The notes under the pieces are model-generated. The model was not told the origin of the DNA. It searched no databases and saw only the letters and a list, made by a program, of their open reading frames with translations. A stretch of 64,000 nt of DNA from Flavobacterium caeni (GTDB lineage Bacteria; Bacteroidota; Bacteroidia; Flavobacteriales; Flavobacteriaceae), in the NCBI RefSeq assembly GCF_900101895.1, contig NZ_FMVF01000002.1, positions 62,001 to 126,000 of the forward strand. The letters run 5' to 3'. Numbering within the stretch: position 1 is the first letter of the stretch; each line of letters begins with the position of its first letter. The position numbers and the translations under genes are program-made. Below are positions 14,884 through 22,897 of this stretch, one piece after another.

Positions 14884-15318
14884 ATGAAGAAATGGTTGTT
14901 TTTGTGTGTTGTCGGCGTGCTGGGTTCGTGCGGCAAAAAAGTCGAAATGGCCGATGTGCCCAAGATGAACGGCTATTGGGAGATCCAAAAAGTGGTCTTG
15001 CCCGATGGCAGCGAGAAAGACTACAAGATCAACCCCGTTTTCGATTATTTCGAAATCAAAGATGGTCGCGGCATCCGCAAGAAAGTCATGCCGCAATTCA
15101 ACGGAAAATACCTCGTCAACGATTTGTCGGAAGCGGTCAAGGTCGTGGCCAAGGGCCAGAAAATTTACTTGGCTTATACCACGCCCTACGCCAAGTGGCA
15201 AGAAGAACTGGTGTCGCTCACCGATTCGACCATGGTTGTCGCCAACGAAGAAGAAAAAGAATACCACTATAAGAAAACAGCCGCACTCGATTTGACCCAT
15301 GTCCAAAAAACTCCCTAA
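14884..15318 (+). CDS. Small lipoprotein, lipocalin-like, function unknown
   Basis: 144 residues with lipoprotein signal MKKWLFLCVVGVLGSCGKK (lipobox LGSC). The mature part (MNGYWEIQKVVLPDGSEKDYKINPVFDYFEIKDGRGIRKKVMPQF) looks like an all-beta lipocalin-type domain common in Bacteroidota lipoproteins. No catalytic motif. It overlaps the DUF721 gene by 20 bp and is probably co-transcribed with it. Apparently leaderless. Confidence 0.75.
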   Translation: MKKWLFLCVVGVLGSCGKKVEMADVPKMNGYWEIQKVVLPDGSEKDYKINPVFDYFEIKDGRGIRKKVMPQFNGKYLVNDLSEAVKVVAKGQKIYLAYTTPYAKWQEELVSLTDSTMVVANEEEKEYHYKKTAALDLTHVQKTP

Positions 15319-15595
15319 CGACAGCCCTATTTCAGATGTGCTCAAGGCCATCATCGTCCAGAACAAGCTCCAGCCCGGTATGGACCGCGTGGCCGTGGCC
15401 GATGCCTGGAAGAACCTCATGGGCAATGGCGTCAACACCTACACCCGTGCCGTGGCGCTGAAAGGAAATACGTTGTATGTCGAGCTTACCTCGGCGGTTT
15501 TGCGCGAGGAGCTGAGTTACGGCAAGCAAAAAATCATCGCCATGATCAACGAAGAATTGGGTAGGGAAGTGGTGAAGGAAGTAATTCTCAGATAG
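15299..15595 (+). CDS. DUF721 family protein
   Basis: 98 residues: DVLKAIIVQNKLQPGMDRVAVADAWKNLMGNGVNTYTRAVALKGNTLYVELTSAVLREELSYGKQKIIAMINEELG. Matches the DUF721 (DciA-like) family; DciA proteins in other bacteria help load the replicative helicase DnaB, but for this short Bacteroidota form that role is inference. It overlaps the upstream lipoprotein gene. A terminator follows. Confidence 0.83.
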   Translation: MSKKLPNDSPISDVLKAIIVQNKLQPGMDRVAVADAWKNLMGNGVNTYTRAVALKGNTLYVELTSAVLREELSYGKQKIIAMINEELGREVVKEVILR

Positions 15596-15639
15596 CTTTA
15601 GGCTTTAAGCCGTAAGTTTAGGAAGATTTCGGAAATAAA

Positions 15640-15672
15640 AAAATCCCGGTTCGGATGAAACGGGATTTTTTA
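15640..15672. terminator. Terminator between DUF721 and ndk
   Basis: AAATCCCG (15641-15648) pairs with CGGGATTT (15661-15668), with A and T runs outside; it can serve both converging genes. Confidence 0.8.
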
Positions 15673-15703
15673 TACGTTGAATGGCTTAAAGCCTATTGCA
15701 ATA

Positions 15704-16123
15704 TTAAAACTGCTCTCTTCCGGCAAAGTGGAAAGCGCCTTCGATGGCTGCATTCTCGTCGCTGTCAGAGCCGTGAACCGCGTTTTCACCAATCGATTTG
15801 GCATATTTCTTACGGATGGTTCCTTCGGCCGCGTCGGCAGGGTTGGTCGCACCGATGAGCGTACGGAACGCTTCGATCGCGTTTTCTTTCTCGAGGATGG
15901 CGGCAACGATTGGGCCACGTGACATGAACTCGACGAGTTCGCCGTAGAACGGACGTGCCGCGTGCACTTCATAAAATTTTTGCGCGTCTGCGACGGTCAA
16001 TTGCGTCAATTTCATCGAAACGATCTTAAAGCCCGCTTCGGTAATCATGTTGATGATGCCTCCAATGTGACCGGCTTCTACCGCATCGGGTTTGATCATG
16101 GTGAATGTTCTGTTCGTTGCCAT
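15704..16123 (-). CDS. ndk: Nucleoside-diphosphate kinase
   Basis: 139 residues from the ATG at 16123 ([15 protein letters not shown]); nine upstream in-frame residues are excluded because the promoter -7 box (16148-16155) leaves no room. The active-site histidine H117 lies in NAVHGSDS. Transfers the gamma phosphate from ATP to NDPs. Full length for the family. Confidence 0.97.
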   Translation of the reverse strand: MATNRTFTMIKPDAVEAGHIGGIINMITEAGFKIVSMKLTQLTVADAQKFYEVHAARPFYGELVEFMSRGPIVAAILEKENAIEAFRTLIGATNPADAAEGTIRKKYAKSIGENAVHGSDSDENAAIEGAFHFAGREQF

Positions 16124-16147
16124 TTTTTGCTTTTTAAATTTCGAGTG

Positions 16148-16155
16148 CAAAAGTA
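16148..16155 (-). promoter_or_regulatory. ndk promoter -7 element
   Basis: Minus-strand TACTTTTG, an exact TAnnTTTG match 24 bp upstream of the ndk start. Confidence 0.6.
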
Positions 16156-16209
16156 CGGCGAATAAACCGAATATGGAAATGAAATTAACGTCAATTTTAG
16201 ACCGATGCG

Positions 16210-17799
16210 TTACAACACCAACACGTCGAATCGGTTTTCGAGCGGATCGAGCGCAGCAAGCAGATTTTGGATCAGCGCGTCGCCCGATTGCGCATAAAAT
16301 TCCGCGAAGTTGACCTTGCGTTCTTGCAGTCCGCCGCCAGGAAAAAGTGACTCCTGTAGCAATGCGATGCGTTCGAGCTCGTCGGCATGCTTTCGTTTCT
16401 GGGCCTTGAGCAAACGTTTCTCTAAATTCTCGAGACCTTTGGTTTGCTTGGCCTGCTGCGCCTTGACCGCGCCCGAGAAAGAACGGTCGGTTTGTTCGGC
16501 GATGCGGTACAAATCGTCGAACTGTTTTTCGAGCGCCGTTTTGTGTGCCGTCAAATCGATCGGAAACTTAGAAAGTTCGTTGATTTTTTGGTTTGCCAGT
16601 TCCGATGGTTTGCGAAACAAATCCTGCCAGGTCAAACCCAGTCGGTTGGCTTTGTCGGCTTGTTTTTGCGTCGCCAGCAGTACCGAATTGCGCAATAACA
16701 AAATTGGAAACGTCACGTCGACCGATTTGAAAAACGATTGGAGTTCGAACCAATACGCGAGCTCGCCGCCGCCGCCAATGTAACACAGGTTGGGTAAAAT
16801 GACTTCCTGGTACAACGGGCGCAGGATCACATTGGGGCTAAAATTCTCGGGCTTGGCATCCAATTCGGCCAGTATTTCGTCGCGGGTCCATCGGATCGAA
16901 GTATTGTTGACACGGTAGCCGTTTGCTTCAAAAACAATCCTTTCGCGCAAGTTGTCGCCAATGTAAAAAAGGTTGATCTCACGCGGGTTGACCTGTATCG
17001 CATAATCCTTCAAATCGTCGATGGTTTCCGATACTTTCGCGAATGACCTTTGCTCCAGCAGTTCGGTTTTGACATAAGGCGCGAACAACTGTTTGAGCGC
17101 AGGATCGTCGCCGTCGACAATCACCAATCCTTGCTCGCCGAACAATCGGTTGGCCAAATGGCGCGTCGCATCGGCCAGGTTGTCGTGCGACAGATAGGCA
17201 TCGCTGAACCATTGGCGCAATGTATCGGCATTTTTACCCAGACCGAGTTCGTGCGCAAAAACCTCGTAAACATCCTGTAATCCATCGAGGTTCAAACGCC
17301 CTACGGGGCCGGTCGATTCGCGGTTCCAACGGAATTTCTTGCCGTTGCAGTTAAAATAGTTGATCTCCTCAAAATCGTGGTCCTCGGTGGCCATCCAATA
17401 CACGGGTACAAAATGACAATCAGGATAGGCCAACTGGAGTTGTTTGGCCAGGTTGATGGCCGAAACGATTTTGTACAAAAAATACAGCGGCCCCGTAAAC
17501 AGGTTCAATTGATGACCCGTCGTGACGGTGAATGTGTTTTCCTGCGCCAACGCGTCGATGTGGGTCTTTGTCTTGGCGCTTACGGTGAAATTCTTGTATT
17601 GATTATGTAGACTTTCAACCAAAACAATTCGGTGCGCCGGATTAAAATTTGGTTTCTTCTCTTCGATTTGCGCGCCAAAATTTTCAAGTGTCGGAAAGCG
17701 ATTGTAAAAGGGGGCCAATTGCGGTTGGCGGTCCAGGTAATCGTTGATGATGGGCGTAAAGTAACCCGATTCCTGGTAGCTGATACAGTCGGTTGGCAT
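16210..17799 (-). CDS. bshC: Bacillithiol biosynthesis cysteine-adding enzyme BshC
   Basis: 529 residues, close to the usual BshC length. Starts [41 protein letters not shown]. The core contains [25 protein letters not shown] and [19 protein letters not shown], family hallmarks of the nucleotide-binding-like fold; the coiled-coil region lies at about 390-480. Catalyses addition of cysteine to glucosaminyl-malate, the last step of bacillithiol formation. bshA and bshB are not in the window. Divergent from the radical SAM gene. Confidence 0.93.
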   Translation of the reverse strand: MPTDCISYQESGYFTPIINDYLDRQPQLAPFYNRFPTLENFGAQIEEKKPNFNPAHRIVLVESLHNQYKNFTVSAKTKTHIDALAQENTFTVTTGHQLNLFTGPLYFLYKIVSAINLAKQLQLAYPDCHFVPVYWMATEDHDFEEINYFNCNGKKFRWNRESTGPVGRLNLDGLQDVYEVFAHELGLGKNADTLRQWFSDAYLSHDNLADATRHLANRLFGEQGLVIVDGDDPALKQLFAPYVKTELLEQRSFAKVSETIDDLKDYAIQVNPREINLFYIGDNLRERIVFEANGYRVNNTSIRWTRDEILAELDAKPENFSPNVILRPLYQEVILPNLCYIGGGGELAYWFELQSFFKSVDVTFPILLLRNSVLLATQKQADKANRLGLTWQDLFRKPSELANQKINELSKFPIDLTAHKTALEKQFDDLYRIAEQTDRSFSGAVKAQQAKQTKGLENLEKRLLKAQKRKHADELERIALLQESLFPGGGLQERKVNFAEFYAQSGDALIQNLLAALDPLENRFDVLVL

Positions 17800-17898
17800 G
17801 TTTGGCAGTTGAAAGTTCGTGTAAATTTACAAAAATTACCCCAGCTGTAGCGGGTTTAACAAAGGCTTGGCATTTTCGGCGTTGTGGATGAATATGAT

Positions 17899-17906
17899 TA
17901 CTTTTG
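17899..17906 (+). promoter_or_regulatory. Promoter -7 element 4 bp before the radical SAM start
   Basis: TACTTTTG matches TAnnTTTG; the likely ATG begins at 17911, so the mRNA would be leaderless. It also argues against the earlier in-frame ATG at 17884. Confidence 0.55.
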
Positions 17907-17910
17907 CCCC

Positions 17911-20115
17911 ATGCAACCAACCCGAACCAAAGCATTACTGATCACGCCACCGTTTACGCAGCTCAATACGCCGTATCCGGCAACGGCCTATCTGAAAGGC
18001 TTCCTGAACACCAAAGGGATTGCATCGGTGCAAGCCGATTTAGGGATCGAAGTCATTCTCGCGGTGTTCTCGAAACAGGGTTTGATCGATTTGTTTGCAC
18101 ATATCGAAGCGAAACAAGAGTTGTGGTCGGCCAATGCACAGCGCATCCTTGCGTTGCAGTCGCACTATATTGCGACCATCGATTCGGTCATCGCCTTTTT
18201 ACAAGGCAAGAACCCGACCTTGGCCTTACAGATTTGCCAAGAAGATTTCCTGCCCGAAGCTTCACGTTTTGCGCAACTCGAAGAACTGGACTGGGCGTTC
18301 GGCGCGATGGGAACGCATGACAAGGCCAAACATTTGGCGACGCTGTATTTGGAAGATCTTTCAGATTTGATCGTTGAATGTGTAGACGACCATTTCGGGT
18401 TCAGCCGTTATGCCGAGCGATTGGGGCGCAGTGCGAATTCGTTCGATGAATTGTACGAGGCATTGCAACAGCCCGCGACCTATATCGACGAGATTCTTTT
18501 CAAAATATTGGATGCCCGTCTCGATCGGGTCGCGCCCGATTTGGTGTTGGTCTCGGTGCCGTTCCCGGGCAATTTGTATGCGGCGTTCCGTTGTGCGCAG
18601 CGTACCAAACAACGTGACCCGAAAATAAAAGTGACCATGGGCGGCGGTTTTCCCAATACCGAGTTGCGTTCGCTTTCCGATGCCCGCGTGTTTGCGTTTT
18701 TCGATTTTATTACGCTCGATGACGGCGAAGCGCCCGTGGAGCTTTTGATCGAACACCTCGAAGGGCAACGTGACGTCACCGCGCTCAAACGCACATTTGC
18801 ACTGATCGACGGCCAGGTGGTGTACACAAACAACGCGCAGTGCAAAGATTATAAACAAAGCGAAGTCGGCACACCCGATTATTCCGATTTGCCACTCGAC
18901 CAATACATTTCGGTCATCGAAATCGTCAACCCGATGCACCGCATGTGGAGCGACGGCCGCTGGAACAAACTGACGATGGCGCACGGCTGTTATTGGGGTA
19001 AATGTACGTTTTGCGACATCTCGCTCGACTATATCAAAATTTACGAACCGGTGGCTGCCAACCTGTTGTGCGACCGCATGGAGGAACTGATCGCGCAAAC
19101 CGGCCAGAACGGATTCCACTTTGTCGACGAAGCCGCACCGCCTGCATTGATGCGCGCGTTGGCGCTCGAAATCCTCAAACGCAAACTCACCGTGACGTGG
19201 TGGACCAACATTCGGTTCGAGAAGAGTTTTTCACGCGATTTATGCCTGTTGCTCAAGGCGTCGGGCTGCATTGCGGTTTCAGGTGGATTGGAAGTGGCGT
19301 CGGACCGTTTACTCGCGCTCATCGACAAAGGCGTGACGGTGGAACAAGTGGCGCGTGTAACCCGCAATTTTACCGAATCGGGCATCATGGTGCATGCCTA
19401 CCTGATGTACGGCTATCCGACGCAGACGGTACAGGAAACCGTCGACAGCCTCGAGATGGTGCGGCAGATGTTCGAAGCCGGCATCCTGCAATCGGGGTTT
19501 TGGCACCAGTTCGCGCTTACGGCGCACAGCCCGGTGGGGTTGGAACCCGAGAAATTCGGCGTGGTCAAGGATTCGGATATCATTGGGTCGTTCGCCAACA
19601 ACGACATCGCATTCAAGGACAAAACGGGTATCGACCATGACCGCTTTAGTTTTGGGCTCAAGAAATCGCTGTTCAATTACATGCATGGTATTTGTTTCGA
19701 TTTTGCGTTGCAGGATTGGTTCGATTTCAAGATTCCGAAAACCAAGATCAGTCCCGATTTTATTGCCGACGCCCTGCATGCCGATACTGACCTGTTGGTC
19801 AAGCCGACGGCAAAAATCATCTGGCTTGGCGGTAACCCATCGGTCGAAACTTTTACGAAAACCAAAAAAGGCAACAGTTGGGAGATGCTGGCGCTGACGT
19901 TTCACGACAAGCGCGAAACATTCACGATCCAAGTCGGCCAACAAGAAGGCGAGTGGTTACTTCAAATGCTCAAAGGGCTTTCTGTGGCCAACGCCAAGGT
20001 GCAGACGTTCCAACAAATTAAGTCCGATTTTGAACAAACGCTGGACGATTTCGAGCTGTTTTGGTTTTCCAAACCGATGCAGACTTTGCGCGAATCAGGT
20101 TTGCTGGTGCTTTAG
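17911..20115 (+). CDS. B12-binding domain radical SAM protein
   Basis: 734 residues from the ATG at 17911 (MQPTRTKALLITPPFTQLNTPYPATAYLKGF). The N-terminal half is a cobalamin-binding-like Rossmann domain, with VLVSVPFPGNLYAAFRCAQ and VTMGGGFPNTELR. The radical SAM domain follows with the cluster motif GCYWGKCTFC, that is CX4CX2C rather than CX3CX2C, then SGGLEVASDRLLALIDKGVT. A C-terminal region of about 170 residues has no clear assignment. Substrate unknown; methylation or ring rearrangement is possible. It stands alone. Confidence 0.85.
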   Translation: MQPTRTKALLITPPFTQLNTPYPATAYLKGFLNTKGIASVQADLGIEVILAVFSKQGLIDLFAHIEAKQELWSANAQRILALQSHYIATIDSVIAFLQGKNPTLALQICQEDFLPEASRFAQLEELDWAFGAMGTHDKAKHLATLYLEDLSDLIVECVDDHFGFSRYAERLGRSANSFDELYEALQQPATYIDEILFKILDARLDRVAPDLVLVSVPFPGNLYAAFRCAQRTKQRDPKIKVTMGGGFPNTELRSLSDARVFAFFDFITLDDGEAPVELLIEHLEGQRDVTALKRTFALIDGQVVYTNNAQCKDYKQSEVGTPDYSDLPLDQYISVIEIVNPMHRMWSDGRWNKLTMAHGCYWGKCTFCDISLDYIKIYEPVAANLLCDRMEELIAQTGQNGFHFVDEAAPPALMRALALEILKRKLTVTWWTNIRFEKSFSRDLCLLLKASGCIAVSGGLEVASDRLLALIDKGVTVEQVARVTRNFTESGIMVHAYLMYGYPTQTVQETVDSLEMVRQMFEAGILQSGFWHQFALTAHSPVGLEPEKFGVVKDSDIIGSFANNDIAFKDKTGIDHDRFSFGLKKSLFNYMHGICFDFALQDWFDFKIPKTKISPDFIADALHADTDLLVKPTAKIIWLGGNPSVETFTKTKKGNSWEMLALTFHDKRETFTIQVGQQEGEWLLQMLKGLSVANAKVQTFQQIKSDFEQTLDDFELFWFSKPMQTLRESGLLVL

Positions 20116-20402
20116 GAGTATGCGTTGGTGTCAACGGTTGTCTGGGTTCGCGCCTGAGTTAAGATTTGGACGTCGCGGTTCCACTAAACTTTAACAAAAT
20201 CGGCAGATTATCTGTACCAAAGTGCCAGGACTATTGCTTAGGGATAAACCCTATGCCCCTTCCCTATAGTGAAAAAATACGATTTTTTTCGATACAGCAC
20301 CTGCAGAAAAACTGTAAACCACAAAATTTTATCGGCTGTATTTCCCGCAAAAAAAAACGCCGACCTCTCGACCGACGCTTTGGGTAGCAGAAGCTTTGTG
20401 AT
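20116..20402. other. Intergenic region with a G/C-rich repeat element
   Basis: About 290 bp between converging genes. Contains ATGCCCCTTCCCTATAG (near 20250-20266) and TTTCGATACAG (near 20287), which resemble elements at 9986 and 55498 in other orientations. No gene or clear terminator hairpin is seen. Confidence 0.45.
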
Positions 20403-22823
20403 TTATTCTTTGACCAATTTTACCACTGCACTTCCTTTTTGTGTTGTCACGCGAATCAAGTAGATGCCGGCCGCGCGCTGCGAGAGATCGATGCGGCTGG
20501 TTTTGCCGTCGCCTCCTTTATATTGAAGAATACGCCCCTGAACGTCAAACAATTCGATGGATTCGATGGTGGAATCGGCCTTGAGATCGGCCCATTCCCG
20601 TGTAGGATTCGGATAAACCAAAACGCTATCATCAACCGCAAACCCATGACGGCTTAACAACGCAAAAGTTGTCCTGGCCTCGTTGGTCTCGATCGGATGG
20701 TTGTAATCGAAATAAATGTTGGCCGTGTTGGTCACCATGTCGCCAACCTGCAACGTTTGCAACGTCTTGATCTTGAACAGCACATTGCCATGACCGCCTA
20801 TGGCATTGGTAGCAGACGGTGGCAAATTGATGTTTTCGAAGATGAACTCGACAATGTTGCCACGTAAGATGATCTGCACCGGATGCGAGCTGTTGAGTAC
20901 TTGCAGCGAACTAAGGTCGAACATTTCCGGGTCGATCACATCCTCGACCACCACATTGATCGCATCAGAAGTCCCGGTATTCTCGAAATTGATGTTGTAG
21001 CGCAGATAGTTCCCGATTTCGGCCACGTCCATATAATCGCCTTCGAGACAGGTCTTGTCGTTCGGGTCATAAGAATTGACCACTTCCTGCTCGAGGTTGC
21101 AGATGTTGTCCAACGGTGACTCATCGAGACCTGGCGTGGCTACCACCTGCGCAACAAAATCCAATACATCGCCGGCATTTACCGGAGGCGTGTCGGCAGG
21201 AGTATTGGTGCGCAGCGTCACGATGATCTCACGGCTTTCAAAAGGCATGATGTTCGTAAAGTTAAAGCCAAGCGAATTGGGCAATTGCGTATCGGGTGCC
21301 ACAGTCGAACTGATGTATTGCAGTTCCGGATGGCTGAACTGGAATGACGCCAATCCCGACAATGTTTGGTTGCCCTTGTTCTTGTAGATGATCTTGTAGC
21401 GCGTTTCGAACCCTGGTCTGGGTTGGCCGAGTGCCGCAATGGCGATTTCCAGATCCGGGTGTACGCCGTTGGCCGAGATACAGAAATCCTGTACCGAGAC
21501 GCTGTTGTCAACCAAAGGGAAATGGATCGTGGCGTTGGCCGGCGTGAAGTTGAAAAAGGCCGCATTTTCTACATCGGGCGCCAAAGTAAAGGTTCCGGCT
21601 TGGGTCAGAAACGAATAATTTCCAGCGCTGTTGGTAAACGTGGCACCGGTTTGATCGCCGTCATCGATTGCGATCTTGATGAAGGACTGGTGCGCATCCG
21701 AAGCATCACAGCCATTGTCGTCTGCGTCGAACGTAATGGTTCCTGAAATCGTGTTGTAATCGCCACCCGGGGTGAACGTACAATACGAATTGACCACGGT
21801 CGTAGCCAGCCCGGCATCGGCCAAAGACGCCGCAATCGCATCGATTTGCACGTCGTCGGCGCAAATGTATTGCAGCGAATTGCCCGTAAAGATATGCCCT
21901 TGGTCAATATTGTTTTCGATCGCCCCGTTTTTAATGTACAGCGTTTGCATGCCGTTCGAAAACGTATACAAATCGACCAGCAACGGATTGTTGCTGCAAT
22001 CCAGTGTCGTCAGGTTATTGCCGGGCAGGTATAGCAATTTGAGATTGGTCAACGTGGATACGTCGATCGTACCAAGGTTGTTCCAGCCTGCCCTGAACTT
22101 TTCGAGCTGGGTGAGCATCGTTACGTCCATCACGCCAACCGGATTGCCCGTGGTGTCGAGTTCGCGGAGCAACGGACAATTCGAGAAATCGAGCAGCCCA
22201 ATGGTGTTGATTCCGCAGTCGAGATAGTACAACGCGGTCGAGCCGGTCAGGTCTAACGCAGTCAATGCATTGCCCCGGCAACTCAGCCTGCCCAAATTGG
22301 GAAGATTCGTGACATCGAGCGCACTGATCTGGTTGCCGAAACAATTGATTCCATTCATGAGCACATTCTGGGAAACATCCAGCGCCGTCAGTTGATTGTT
22401 GCCGCATTCGAGCCAGTCGAGCGCGGGCAAGGCTGTCACATCGAGCGCGGTCAAGGCGTTGCCGTTGACGTTCAGATAGCGCAGGAACTGCAGGCCGCCC
22501 ACATTGATTGCCGTCAGGTTGTTGGTGTTGGCATTCAAGCTGCGCATATTGGTAAAGTTTTGTATGCCCTGCAAGTCGCTGATGCCACGCATTTTCAGGT
22601 TGAGCGTGTATACCGCATCGGCTTCGCTCTGTTCGATCTCGCCGCTGGCATTGGCATCGACGGTCATCGGCAGGTAGTCAAAACCGATGGCAACAGCTTC
22701 ATACTGATCATCCGATGCACTGGCGGCGAGTACGGCAGATTTGAACGCCGGATCGGGGATATTGACTATTTGCGCGTTGACCGGCCCGGCCACCAGCAGC
22801 AATAAAAGCACTATCTTTTTCAT
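20403..22823 (-). CDS. Secreted leucine-rich-repeat protein, T9SS type A sorting domain (paralogue 1)
   Basis: 806 residues from the ATG at 22823 (MKKIVLLLLLVAGPVNAQIVNIPDPAFKSAVLAA). The signal peptide is followed by about 12 leucine-rich repeats of form L-x-x-L-x(3)-x-N-x-L-T-x-L-D-V (for example LECGNNQLTALDVSQN). Then come a SdrD-like beta domain (TISGTITFDADDNGCDASD), a repeat domain seen in Bacteroidota surface proteins (SYDPNDKTCLEGDYMD ... GHGNVLFKIKTL) and a C-terminal type A sorting domain (VYPNPTREWADLKADS ... GIYLIRVTTQKGSAVVKLVKE). Cell-surface or secreted; ligand unknown. Tandem paralogue of the next gene, 74 bp away, probably one transcript with it. Confidence 0.87.
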   Translation of the reverse strand: MKKIVLLLLLVAGPVNAQIVNIPDPAFKSAVLAASASDDQYEAVAIGFDYLPMTVDANASGEIEQSEADAVYTLNLKMRGISDLQGIQNFTNMRSLNANTNNLTAINVGGLQFLRYLNVNGNALTALDVTALPALDWLECGNNQLTALDVSQNVLMNGINCFGNQISALDVTNLPNLGRLSCRGNALTALDLTGSTALYYLDCGINTIGLLDFSNCPLLRELDTTGNPVGVMDVTMLTQLEKFRAGWNNLGTIDVSTLTNLKLLYLPGNNLTTLDCSNNPLLVDLYTFSNGMQTLYIKNGAIENNIDQGHIFTGNSLQYICADDVQIDAIAASLADAGLATTVVNSYCTFTPGGDYNTISGTITFDADDNGCDASDAHQSFIKIAIDDGDQTGATFTNSAGNYSFLTQAGTFTLAPDVENAAFFNFTPANATIHFPLVDNSVSVQDFCISANGVHPDLEIAIAALGQPRPGFETRYKIIYKNKGNQTLSGLASFQFSHPELQYISSTVAPDTQLPNSLGFNFTNIMPFESREIIVTLRTNTPADTPPVNAGDVLDFVAQVVATPGLDESPLDNICNLEQEVVNSYDPNDKTCLEGDYMDVAEIGNYLRYNINFENTGTSDAINVVVEDVIDPEMFDLSSLQVLNSSHPVQIILRGNIVEFIFENINLPPSATNAIGGHGNVLFKIKTLQTLQVGDMVTNTANIYFDYNHPIETNEARTTFALLSRHGFAVDDSVLVYPNPTREWADLKADSTIESIELFDVQGRILQYKGGDGKTSRIDLSQRAAGIYLIRVTTQKGSAVVKLVKE

Positions 22824-22897
22824 TTGGATTGGTTTTTTCCGTCCCACAAATTCCCAAAAAGGGCATTGCGTTTCGGTGGGTTAATTGTGGTCTTGAC

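Noticed and set aside
20340..20402. Terminator hairpin after the LRR protein gene
   Set aside because: The CGACC...CGACC segment is a direct rather than inverted repeat, so no stem forms.
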